5,560 nt of DNA from an uncultured Clostridium sp. (GTDB taxonomy: Bacteria; Bacillota; Clostridia; Lachnospirales; Lachnospiraceae), in NCBI GenBank assembly GCA_905192625.1, contig CAJJLI010000185.1:1-5560 (forward strand), given 5' to 3'. Numbering within the stretch: position 1 is the first letter of the stretch; each line of letters starts with the position of its first letter. The notes beneath the pieces are model-generated. The model was not told the DNA's origin. It saw nothing but the letters and a program-made list of their open reading frames with translations, and searched no databases. This document shows positions 1 to 5,142 of this stretch, one piece after another. Both the position numbers and the translations under genes were made by a program.

Positions 1-552
1 CCATTTTCCCATGAGATCAATAAATCAAATTGTATAAGCGAGACCACCTTCTTTCATGAGACCTACGAAAGAATTACCGAAATTTGGTATCATTACGACA
101 ATACACTGTGGGAGCATGATCCTTCGAAATATTTGAAATTCTGTCATTCCAATACTAGCTGCAGCTTCATATTGGCCCCTTTCTATGGATTCATAAGCGG
201 TTCGCATTACTTCTGATATGGTTGCTGCAAAAAGTAAGGTTAACGCTATCGTAACGAAAATACCCTTGTTAATATTGTTTATATTTATACCCAGAGAATT
301 TTCTAATAGTTCAGGAAGGCCATAAAATACGATAAATAATAGTACTATCGGCGGTGTACACCTCAGTACCAAAGTGTACACCTCTGCCAATTGTTTTAGT
401 ACTTTCTTTTTTTTAATTTTTGCACTGGCGAGTACTACTCCAAAGAGTGAGCCAATGAGAACCGTTCCAAACATGATGCATAAGGTTACACCTAGATAAG
501 GAATCAGATCTATGAATGCTTCAAAAATAAAGACAGGTTTAAATGGTCTCAT
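1..552 (-). pseudogene. Polar amino-acid ABC transporter permease (HisM/GlnP type), interrupted by an in-frame TGA and cut by the window edge
   Basis: Inner-membrane permease of an amino-acid importer. Read from the ATG at 552-550, it gives 175 residues ending at a TGA at 27-25. Hydrophobic segments lie near residues 18-43, 60-80, 97-116 and 148-165. The RCTPPIV motif is at 64-70. The cytoplasmic EAA loop that contacts the ATPase is at 129-148 (EAAASIG, then RRIMLPQ). In this family the stretch after 'LAYTI' normally continues G-x-x-D-L-M-G-K. Here the Gly codon position is TGA and the same frame continues F-I-D-L-M-G-K to base 4, so homology runs through the stop. A single G-to-T change of GGA would explain it. 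The final membrane helix is therefore lost unless the stop is read through or is a sequencing error. The start is supported by AAGGGGGAG ending 7 nt before the ATG. It is the third gene of the operon, 21 nt after the binding-protein stop. The family is near certain; the ligand is unknown. Confidence 0.88.
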
Positions 553-573
553 CTAGGAACTCCCCCTTACTAT

Positions 574-1548
574 TTATTTTTTAATATACTGAAAAAGATC
601 TTCCCCAAAATACTCTTCTTGTAATTCTAAAATTCTACCATTCTCTGTTAATGTTGTAATGGCTTCATCGTAAGCATCAGCAAGTTCTTTATCATTTTTG
701 TTAAAGAGTGGCCAAGTCGGTATTGCCTGATATACAACATAAGATAATTTATCTGCGTAATCATGGTATGCTCCATCCTCAGCTAATACATTATTTTCAA
801 AGGAAACTTTAATTGTAAAAAATGCATCATAACTGCCTTCAACTACCCAAGTATATGCATCTGCTACATCAAAAGAGTCAGAGGCTTGCAAATCAATTTG
901 ATTGTCTGGATGCTCTTTATTATATTCCTCTACTACGTTATACTGCGCATTTTGAGGTGCAATTGGAACTAACTTTCCACTAAAACTAGCAAAACTCTCA
1001 AGATCTTTGATCACGTCAGCATCTTCGGTACGGAATGTGATTCCTATGCTACTAGCAGCAATATAATTTTTAGGAAATACAAATTTCTTAGCTCTTTCTT
1101 CCGTAAACCAAGCACCCTTTGTTCCTATGTTATACTTTCCAGATTCTACTCCAATCAATAGATCGTCATCGGACGTTGGTACGTAAACAAATTCGTATTG
1201 TGGTAATAATTCATCTACTTCTTTTAACACTTGCACTTCGAAGCCATCGGATTCCCCTTTCTCATTGACATAATCATATGGGACATAGGTCTGGGTATGA
1301 GCTACATAAACTTTTGTTACCTCAACGGTGGAAGGACTTGCGTTATCATCCTTTTTTGTATCTAACTTTATTTCTGACTCTGAATTTGTATTTGATTCTA
1401 CTTTTGAATCTGTATTTGCATTTGATTCTGTTTTTACTTCTGTCTGCGATACATTGTTTTTTGTATTTGTTGATTTGTTGCATGCTATACCGAGGACAGC
1501 AATGCTTATAATACTGAGAAAAAGTCCGAATAATTTAATTTTTTTCAT
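574..1548 (-). CDS. Amino-acid-type ABC transporter substrate-binding lipoprotein (SBP family 3)
   Basis: Extracytoplasmic receptor that delivers ligand to the adjacent permease. Residues 1-22 are a lipoprotein signal (MKKIK, hydrophobic core 6-21) with a somewhat imperfect lipobox LGIAC, so Cys23 is the predicted lipidated residue. Residues 24-77 are a low-complexity Ser/Thr/Asn/Glu/Lys tether, unusually long. The two-lobed domain spans about 78-324. It begins VYVAHTQTYVPYDY, has GFEVQV at 102-107, and has the family loop TEERAKKFVFP at 149-159, where Arg152 corresponds to the arginine that binds the ligand alpha-carboxylate in HisJ/GlnH-like proteins. The C-terminal helix is LTENGRILELQEEYFGED. 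The length of 324 exceeds the usual 250-280 because of the tether. The SD AAAGAGG lies 6 nt before the ATG, inside the end of the upstream gene; the two genes overlap by 14 nt, implying translational coupling. The ligand cannot be named from sequence; an alpha-amino acid or derivative is likely. Confidence 0.93.
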   Translation of the reverse strand: MKKIKLFGLFLSIISIAVLGIACNKSTNTKNNVSQTEVKTESNANTDSKVESNTNSESEIKLDTKKDDNASPSTVEVTKVYVAHTQTYVPYDYVNEKGESDGFEVQVLKEVDELLPQYEFVYVPTSDDDLLIGVESGKYNIGTKGAWFTEERAKKFVFPKNYIAASSIGITFRTEDADVIKDLESFASFSGKLVPIAPQNAQYNVVEEYNKEHPDNQIDLQASDSFDVADAYTWVVEGSYDAFFTIKVSFENNVLAEDGAYHDYADKLSYVVYQAIPTWPLFNKNDKELADAYDEAITTLTENGRILELQEEYFGEDLFQYIKK

Positions 1549-2563
1549 AGTAACCTCTTTCTTTTTGTGAGAATTTGATGGCCTTCTCCCTTACCCAAGC
1601 TAGATGTTTTAAATCGATATCACTAGGAACTGTACAATCTGCACCTAGAATAACACCTGTTGTACCGACATTTTTTAATAATTGTTCTGTAAAATTCTCT
1701 ATTTCTTCTTTGGAACCACGATATAAAATACCATGTGCCGTATTATCAAATCCACCAATCACAGCACGGTTACCAAATATTTTCTTTCCTTCAAGTAGAC
1801 TAACATTCTCTATATTCACCGCCCAATTGATAACCTTTGCATTATAATCTTTGTAGATTGTTAAATTGTTCCTTGCACCTTCATAACCGCAGATGTGAAG
1901 AATATTATTTTCACTAGCCTTGTTTGCAGCCTGTAATACATTTTTTTCACTTGGAGCGATGATATCAAGATAATCCTTTGTAGTAAAGTCCTTATCTTGG
2001 ATATTTTGAACACTTAGATAGATACCATCCGCCTTACCTTCCTCTATAACCCTAGTAGCTAGAATAGCAATGTCTTCTGAAATTACGTCAAGTGCATACT
2101 TTAGTGCAACTTTGTCTTCTTTGAAATAATCTGATATTGTAATTTTTGAATTAGAGTTTGTGAGTTGAATTCTTAAAAATGTAGCAGGTGAAAAGATGTT
2201 ATAAAAGGATGCGACGTCATTTCCAAAGATATCGGTTAAAGATTTTACTAATTGTACCTGTTTTTCTATCCATGGATGATTTTTACCAAGAGGTTTTATT
2301 TGTTTTAGTTCTTTTGTCGACCCACCCTTGATAAGTACATCATTCGGGTATTGGAAGAAACCATCACTCATTAATTTTATAAAATCTGGTTTAAACTTTT
2401 CATAAAATCCTCTATGTCCGTCAATATTTTTCTGAATGATTTCTTCTCGTTGCAGTCCTTGATTAAACTCTTCACCTTCTACAAAATGGAACCAAAAACC
2501 TACCGGTACTCTTTCTACTTCTCTATTATTAAAAGCATTGATAACGAATTGTTTATTTGACAT
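1535..2563 (-). CDS. UroD/MtaA-fold (PF01208) methyltransferase-like protein
   Basis: Member of the uroporphyrinogen-decarboxylase superfamily, 342 residues, a normal length for the TIM-barrel fold. It starts MSNKQFVINAFNNREVERVPVGFWFHF. The HemE substrate signature (RQAGRY near the N-terminus) is absent. Instead the H-x-C...C zinc ligands of MtaA/MtbA/CmuA corrinoid-dependent methyltransferases appear to be present: His223 and Cys225 in ILHICG, and Cys310 in LGADCTVPSDI. VIGGFDN at 268-274 is also typical of the family. It is therefore more likely a zinc-dependent methyl transfer enzyme than a heme enzyme; methyl donor and acceptor are unknown. I chose the ATG at 2563 because AAGGAG sits 7 nt upstream; an in-frame ATG 10 codons earlier has no SD. 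It is first in the operon and overlaps the binding-protein gene by 14 nt, which ties its substrate to the imported compound (inference). No corrinoid protein is visible here. Confidence 0.9.
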   Translation of the reverse strand: MSNKQFVINAFNNREVERVPVGFWFHFVEGEEFNQGLQREEIIQKNIDGHRGFYEKFKPDFIKLMSDGFFQYPNDVLIKGGSTKELKQIKPLGKNHPWIEKQVQLVKSLTDIFGNDVASFYNIFSPATFLRIQLTNSNSKITISDYFKEDKVALKYALDVISEDIAILATRVIEEGKADGIYLSVQNIQDKDFTTKDYLDIIAPSEKNVLQAANKASENNILHICGYEGARNNLTIYKDYNAKVINWAVNIENVSLLEGKKIFGNRAVIGGFDNTAHGILYRGSKEEIENFTEQLLKNVGTTGVILGADCTVPSDIDLKHLAWVREKAIKFSQKERGYYEKN

Positions 2564-2570
2564 ATAAATT

Positions 2571-2576
2571 CTCCTT
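2571..2576 (-). promoter_or_regulatory. Shine-Dalgarno site that fixes the methyltransferase start at 2563
   Basis: Reading the minus strand, AAGGAG is followed by 7 nt (AATTTAT) and then ATG at 2563-2561. The longer in-frame start at 2593 is preceded only by AT-rich sequence without a purine-rich SD, so the shorter protein is preferred. Confidence 0.75.
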
Positions 2577-2592
2577 TTCAATCTAAATTTCA

Positions 2593-2667
2593 TTAAATTC
2601 TATTTTTAAAATTCTATATTCTTTTAAATAATAAATCCTCTTAAATTCTATAATCATTTAAATTCTA
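2593..2667. repeat. Cluster of TTAAATTCTA decamers in the methyltransferase 5' leader
   Basis: On the plus strand the decamer TTAAATTCTA occurs exactly at 2593-2602, 2641-2650 and 2658-2667, and once with one extra A at 2606-2616. On the coding (minus) strand it reads TAGAATTTAA. Spacing is irregular (13, 35, 17), so this is either a set of binding sites or simple AT-rich drift. It lies in the untranslated leader immediately upstream of the methyltransferase start. Confidence 0.5.
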
Positions 2668-2669
2668 AA

Positions 2670-2696
2670 TTCATAAAATGAGTTCATTTATGTCAA
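2670..2696 (-). promoter_or_regulatory. Possible internal sigma-A promoter for the methyltransferase operon
   Basis: On the minus strand a perfect -35 TTGACA (2696-2691) is followed after 15 bp by TATGAA (2675-2670). The spacing is short and the -10 matches only 4 of 6, so the call is weak. The TTGACA also forms the last codons of the small ORF at 2688-2765, so its perfection may be chance. Confidence 0.3.
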
Positions 2697-2765
2697 TTGC
2701 TTTAAGACAGTGCTACAACATCGTTCACTCTCACAGTTTTCTTTTCTCATCCTAATAAATTCCAT
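2688..2765 (-). CDS. Candidate 25-residue cysteine-containing leader peptide (second small ORF)
   Basis: Short ORF, ATG at 2765-2763 and TAA at 2690-2688. The start is preceded by GAAGGGAG and seven T residues, a strong SD with normal spacing. The peptide begins MEFIRMRKENC and ends CCSTVLKQLT; Cys are at residues 11, 16 and 17, and Arg/Lys/Glu are frequent. There is no membrane segment or signal peptide. It ends about 125 nt before the methyltransferase start, downstream of a terminator-like hairpin and of a first Cys-rich small ORF. I recognise no family. Two SD-preceded short ORFs with clustered Cys codons in one leader suggest peptides whose translation, rather than product, matters, for example to sense charged tRNA-Cys. 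It could also be a chance ORF; the SD is the main argument against that. Confidence 0.5.
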   Translation of the reverse strand: MEFIRMRKENCESERCCSTVLKQLT

Positions 2766-2850
2766 AAAAAAACTCCCTTCAGAGAATAAAAGTAAAGTAA
2801 AAAATCATCTATTTAAAAGTAATGCTTTAAATCTCATTAAATTTGAATAC

Positions 2851-2881
2851 AAAAAAAGCAGGATGCTACAAGCCCCTACTT
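2851..2881 (-). terminator. Rho-independent terminator or attenuator inside the operon leader
   Basis: On the minus strand AAGTAGG (2881-2875) pairs with CCTGCTT (2863-2857) with one G-T wobble, and GCT/AGC can pair inside the loop. The stem is followed by an uninterrupted run of seven T (2857-2851, the first shared with the stem). It lies about 35 nt after the stop of the 40-codon ORF and about 290 nt before the methyltransferase start. It may end an independent small transcript or act as a conditional attenuator. Confidence 0.6.
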
Positions 2882-2916
2882 ATTCATTGATATAAACTAT
2901 CATAAAATAAAACCCT

Positions 2917-3039
2917 TTATGTAATTTTATAATGAAATCGTGCTGTTAACTTGCGCATAAAATAAGCCATATTATGTTTGTTATAACATAAACAGCAACA
3001 GTTCATATTCATGTATAAGTTATTACGGTACACGTTCAT
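2917..3039 (-). CDS. Candidate 40-residue Cys-cluster leader peptide (first small ORF)
   Basis: Short ORF, ATG at 3039-3037 and TAA at 2919-2917. The start follows AAAGGAG with 5 nt spacing, and a promoter with a perfect TATAAT lies so that the untranslated leader is only about 38 nt. This is the strongest initiation context in the gene-free stretch. The peptide begins MNVYRNNLYMNMN, followed by CCCLC at residues 14-18 (TGT TGC TGT TTA TGT) and a basic tail containing FMRKLTARFHYKIT. There is no signal peptide or membrane segment and I recognise no family. The Cys codons coincide with the 5' arm of a possible 7-bp stem. A terminator-like hairpin follows the stop by 35 nt. Cys-run leader peptides are known as cysteine-responsive attenuators in other bacteria; applying that here is inference. 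A metal-binding mini-protein is the alternative. Confidence 0.6.
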   Translation of the reverse strand: MNVYRNNLYMNMNCCCLCYNKHNMAYFMRKLTARFHYKIT

Positions 3040-3083
3040 ATTTTCTCCTTTCCAATCAACTGCATTCATATATGATTAGTATG

Positions 3084-3112
3084 ATTATATGCGAGAGATT
3101 TTATTTTGTTGA
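3084..3112 (-). promoter_or_regulatory. Sigma-A-type promoter for the Cys-peptide leader and probably the methyltransferase/ABC operon
   Basis: On the minus strand the -35 TCAACA (3112-3107, 4 of 6) and the -10 TATAAT (3089-3084, 6 of 6) are separated by 17 bp. The predicted start near 3077 gives a leader of about 38 nt to the ATG at 3039. It lies in the gap after the regulator gene, in the right orientation for the downstream operon. Confidence 0.6.
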
Positions 3113-3196
3113 CTAATTTTTATTAAATTAAATAAAACAATCAATTATTCTGCAATTATATAAGTTTATGCCAAGCATTCTGATGTGCTTTACTTA

Positions 3197-3709
3197 TTAA
3201 AGGATTAGCTTCATCATACTTTCTGGCATCTTTTTCTGTAAAATTTCTATGTCATCCTTAAAATCGTTCATCATCACAGCTCTGATAAGTCCAATCCACA
3301 AGCCTGCACCGGCATATTTAAAGTAATAGTCTTCATCGTTTTCTTTCGGACCGTAAACATATAAAATAAAGGAATCAAGGGTTTCTATGCTATTATTACT
3401 TTTTAGTAATAGCAGTTTATCCTTGTTTTCATATAAATAATTTAAGAACAGTATATCCTTATCCTTTGCAGAAAGAACACTGTCTTTGCATAACTCATCC
3501 CAATGATGAGTAAGCCAAAACAACAGAGCTTCTTTTTTTCCGCTTTTAGAACCGAAATATCGGTAGTAGGTTGTTCTGCCAACGGATGCATTATTACAGA
3601 TTTCACCTACTCCAATATCCTCCAAGGCGTTGTCCTTTAGTAACGAAAACAACGCATTTGCTATGGACATTCTAATTTCATCTGAACCTTCCTCGGTATA
3701 CTTTTTCAT
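3197..3709 (-). CDS. TetR-family transcriptional regulator
   Basis: DNA-binding regulator of 170 residues. The N-terminal helical domain carries the TetR helix-turn-helix at about residues 30-55 (DIGVGEICNNASVGRTTYYRYF), with the diagnostic recognition helix and YYRYFGSK end. The C-terminal part (about 60-170) is a helical ligand-binding/dimer domain typical in length but not recognisable for a ligand. The start follows AGAGGAGG with a rather long 12-nt spacing; the next in-frame ATG (residue 14) lacks an SD. A TTGACA-17-TATAAC promoter is present at 3821-3849. It is divergent from the hydrolase gene, the usual arrangement for a TetR repressor that controls its neighbour and itself. The 22-bp phased repeat array in the shared gap is the obvious candidate binding region (inference). 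No clear terminator follows the gene before the next minus-strand promoter, so read-through toward the Cys-peptide leader is possible. Confidence 0.92.
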   Translation of the reverse strand: MKKYTEEGSDEIRMSIANALFSLLKDNALEDIGVGEICNNASVGRTTYYRYFGSKSGKKEALLFWLTHHWDELCKDSVLSAKDKDILFLNYLYENKDKLLLLKSNNSIETLDSFILYVYGPKENDEDYYFKYAGAGLWIGLIRAVMMNDFKDDIEILQKKMPESMMKLIL

Positions 3710-3763
3710 ACTGAAACAAAACCTCCTCTTTGTTCCATTTTAGCTCCACAGACCTGTTTTGTG

Positions 3764-3792
3764 TTGCAAGTGTATGCAGAATTGTGTATAGT
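3764..3792 (+). promoter_or_regulatory. Candidate plus-strand promoter toward the hydrolase
   Basis: TTGCAA (3764-3769, 4 of 6) and TATAGT (3787-3792, 5 of 6) are separated by 17 bp. Transcription from about 3799 would run through the repeat array and give a leader of about 240 nt before the hydrolase. It faces the regulator promoter at 3821-3849, with start sites only about 15 bp apart. Confidence 0.5.
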
Positions 3793-3820
3793 AATGCCGT
3801 TGGAACAATTATTTCAGTAA

Positions 3821-3849
3821 GTTATATCAAACTTTAAATTAAATGTCAA
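3821..3849 (-). promoter_or_regulatory. Sigma-A promoter of the TetR gene
   Basis: On the minus strand a perfect -35 TTGACA (3849-3844) and -10 TATAAC (3826-3821, 5 of 6) are separated by exactly 17 bp. The predicted start near 3814 leaves about 105 nt of leader. A TTGGAACAATT sequence (plus strand, 3800-3810), close to the repeat-array consensus, sits at the predicted start site and may be an autoregulatory operator. Confidence 0.7.
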
Positions 3850-3861
3850 GGAGATACAAAA

Positions 3862-3975
3862 ATGCTTATTCAGACATACGTAATTGTTCAATCAGTAATT
3901 CAAAATTGTTCAAACGTAGTTACTAAATTGAACAAACATAGATACAAAATTGAACAAATGAAAAACCCTAATTGA
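3862..3975 (+). CDS. Possible 37-residue small ORF upstream of the hydrolase
   Basis: ATG at 3862 and TGA at 3973-3975, preceded by AAGGAG (3848-3853) with 8 nt spacing. The peptide begins MLIQTYVIVQSVIQNC and ends with a basic stretch (KLNKHRYKIEQMKNPN). It lies inside the 22-bp repeat array; because 22 is not a multiple of 3, each repeat is read in a different frame, so the array was not built as a protein repeat. It ends 63 nt before the hydrolase start. I recognise no family. It may be a leader peptide or a chance ORF with a good SD. Confidence 0.33.
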   Translation: MLIQTYVIVQSVIQNCSNVVTKLNKHRYKIEQMKNPN

Positions 3976-4000
3976 ACAAAAGAAAATTTAATTGAATAAA
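3882..4000. repeat. Array of six AATTGAACAAA-like elements at about 22-bp spacing, candidate TetR operator region
   Basis: Copies begin at 3882 (AATTGTTCAAT), 3904 (AATTGTTCAAA), 3926, 3948 and 3970 (AATTGAACAAA three times) and 3990 (AATTGAATAAA). Spacings are 22, 22, 22, 22 and 20 bp, about two helical turns, so all copies face the same side of the DNA. The core TTGAACAA is the reverse complement of TTGTTCAA, so the first two copies are inverted relative to the rest. The 22-bp units at 3904 and 3926 agree at 17 of 22 positions, suggesting tandem duplication. The array lies between the divergent regulator and hydrolase genes. Confidence 0.75.
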
Positions 4001-4038
4001 CAGAAAAGAAAACTAACCAAATAGAAAGGACGAAAGAA

Positions 4039-4980
4039 ATGAATGTAATCAAGAAGAAAAGGAAGTGGCCTCTTGTGCTTTTAGCGATTGTACTTATACC
4101 TGTTATTTTAATCGGCGGATTATTTATATGGGCATCATTAAAACCAGCAATCTCAAAGTATTACTATGAAAAAGTTGATACTGGTGGGGAAATCGAAGCA
4201 AGATACACCGCTATGGGAGAACATGAGGTCAAATTCGTCAAGTTTGACGCATTTCAAAATTACAAAGCCTATGAGATTTGGTATCCGGCTGATTTGGATA
4301 ATAGTCAGCAGCAATATCCTCTCGTCATAATGGCAAACGGAACAGGGGTTCCTGCCTCAAAATACGAAGCAATTTTTAAGCATCTTGCTTCATGGGGTTT
4401 TATCGTTGTTGGCAATGAAGATGAATTCTCCTGGAACGGCTTTTCTTCTTATATGAGCCTAAACTATATGCTTAAATTAAATAAGAATGTGGATAGCATC
4501 TTCTATCAAAAAGTTGATACAGAGAATATTGGCATTGCTGGTCACTCTCAAGGTGGAGTTGGTGTAGTGAATGCTGTTACCAACTACGATAATGGTAGTA
4601 TGTACAAAGCGGTATTTGCAGCAAGCCCAACTTGTAATGAATTGGCAGCAGGGCTTGAATGGGATTTTGATCTTTCTAAAATCAACATTCCATATTTTTC
4701 AGTAGCAGGAACAGGAAAGTTAGATGCAGAAACAATTTCGCCGCTTGATCAAATGAAAGAGGATTTTAAAACAATTCCTAATATTATGCCAAAGATTATG
4801 GCAAGGCGTACTGGTATCGATCACGGACAAACATTATCCCATGCCGACGGATATATGACAGCGTGGTTTATGTACTGGCTTCAAGGCGATACCAAAGCGG
4901 GAAACGCATTTTTTGGTGAACATGCAGAAATCCTTGCAAATTCTGTTTGGCAAGACATTGTAAGATACGTAGGAAAATAA
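4039..4980 (+). CDS. Membrane-anchored alpha/beta hydrolase (PET-hydrolase/chlorophyllase-like esterase family)
   Basis: Serine hydrolase of 313 residues. Residues 1-10 are basic (KKKRK) and 11-33 form a single membrane segment, with no cleavage site evident, so the catalytic domain is probably outside the cell and tethered. The fold runs from about residue 60: strand YEIWYPA, LVIMANGTGVP at 95-105 (oxyanion region), GFIVVGNED at 120-128, and the nucleophile elbow GHSQGG with Ser170. Asp229 (GKLDAETISP) and His262 (GIDHGQTL) are the likely other triad members. The end of the domain, GYMTAWFMYWLQGD, resembles the closing helix of cutinase-like and chlorophyllase-like hydrolases. The start follows AAAGGA with 9-nt spacing. 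It is divergent from a TetR gene and preceded by the phased repeat array, so it is probably a regulated, substrate- or stress-induced esterase. The substrate is unknown. Confidence 0.9.
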   Translation: MNVIKKKRKWPLVLLAIVLIPVILIGGLFIWASLKPAISKYYYEKVDTGGEIEARYTAMGEHEVKFVKFDAFQNYKAYEIWYPADLDNSQQQYPLVIMANGTGVPASKYEAIFKHLASWGFIVVGNEDEFSWNGFSSYMSLNYMLKLNKNVDSIFYQKVDTENIGIAGHSQGGVGVVNAVTNYDNGSMYKAVFAASPTCNELAAGLEWDFDLSKINIPYFSVAGTGKLDAETISPLDQMKEDFKTIPNIMPKIMARRTGIDHGQTLSHADGYMTAWFMYWLQGDTKAGNAFFGEHAEILANSVWQDIVRYVGK

Positions 4981-5082
4981 TAAGCATTGTTGAGAGTTTA
5001 TCATACGCAATCTCGCTATCAGATTTGAAAATTAGAATGATTTTCTACTAATGTATTAAGAAGCTTATTGTTCTTTTATAAT

Positions 5083-5130
5083 AACATAAAATTCCAGAAA
5101 CATAGCCACTACCTCTCTATGTTTCTGGGA
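5083..5130 (-). terminator. Strong hairpin after the histidine-kinase remnant, possibly bidirectional
   Basis: CCAGAAACATAG (5094-5105) and CTATGTTTCTGG (5117-5128) are a perfect 12-bp inverted repeat with an 11-nt loop, extended to 14 bp by a wobble and an A-T pair. On the minus strand it follows the kinase stop (5143) by about 13 nt and is followed by AATTTTATGTTATT, a loose T-rich tract. On the plus strand, after the hydrolase, no T-run follows, so termination of the hydrolase there is less certain. Confidence 0.6.
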
Positions 5131-5142
5131 TAAACTCCATAA

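Noticed and set aside
25..27. Programmed recoding of TGA as an amino acid
   Set aside because: No recoding element is visible, and a selenocysteine at a Gly position of a membrane permease has no precedent that I know; a point mutation or sequencing error is simpler.
1278..1570. Two overlapping plus-strand ORFs of 77 and 80 codons
   Set aside because: They are antisense to the repetitive tether and signal peptide of the binding-protein gene; their Leu/Phe/Ser-rich composition is the complement of that low-complexity region and no good SD was seen.
1575..1847. Plus-strand ORF of 90 codons
   Set aside because: Antisense to the conserved C-terminal half of the methyltransferase gene; no family resemblance.
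2710..2895. Plus-strand ORF of 61 codons in the intergenic region
   Set aside because: No SD, AT-driven composition, antisense to the terminator and the second small ORF; no recognisable domain.
2564..3083. T-box or SAM riboswitch in the operon leader
   Set aside because: I saw no T-box GGGTGGTACCGCG-like sequence and no recognisable S-box core; the small ORFs and hairpin explain the region better.
3164..3197. Terminator after the TetR gene
   Set aside because: AAGCA/TGCTT can form only a 5-bp stem and no T-run follows it on the minus strand.
3882..4000. CRISPR array
   Set aside because: The conserved part is only about 11 bp, the spacers are about 11 bp and A-rich, the copies change orientation, and no cas gene is present.
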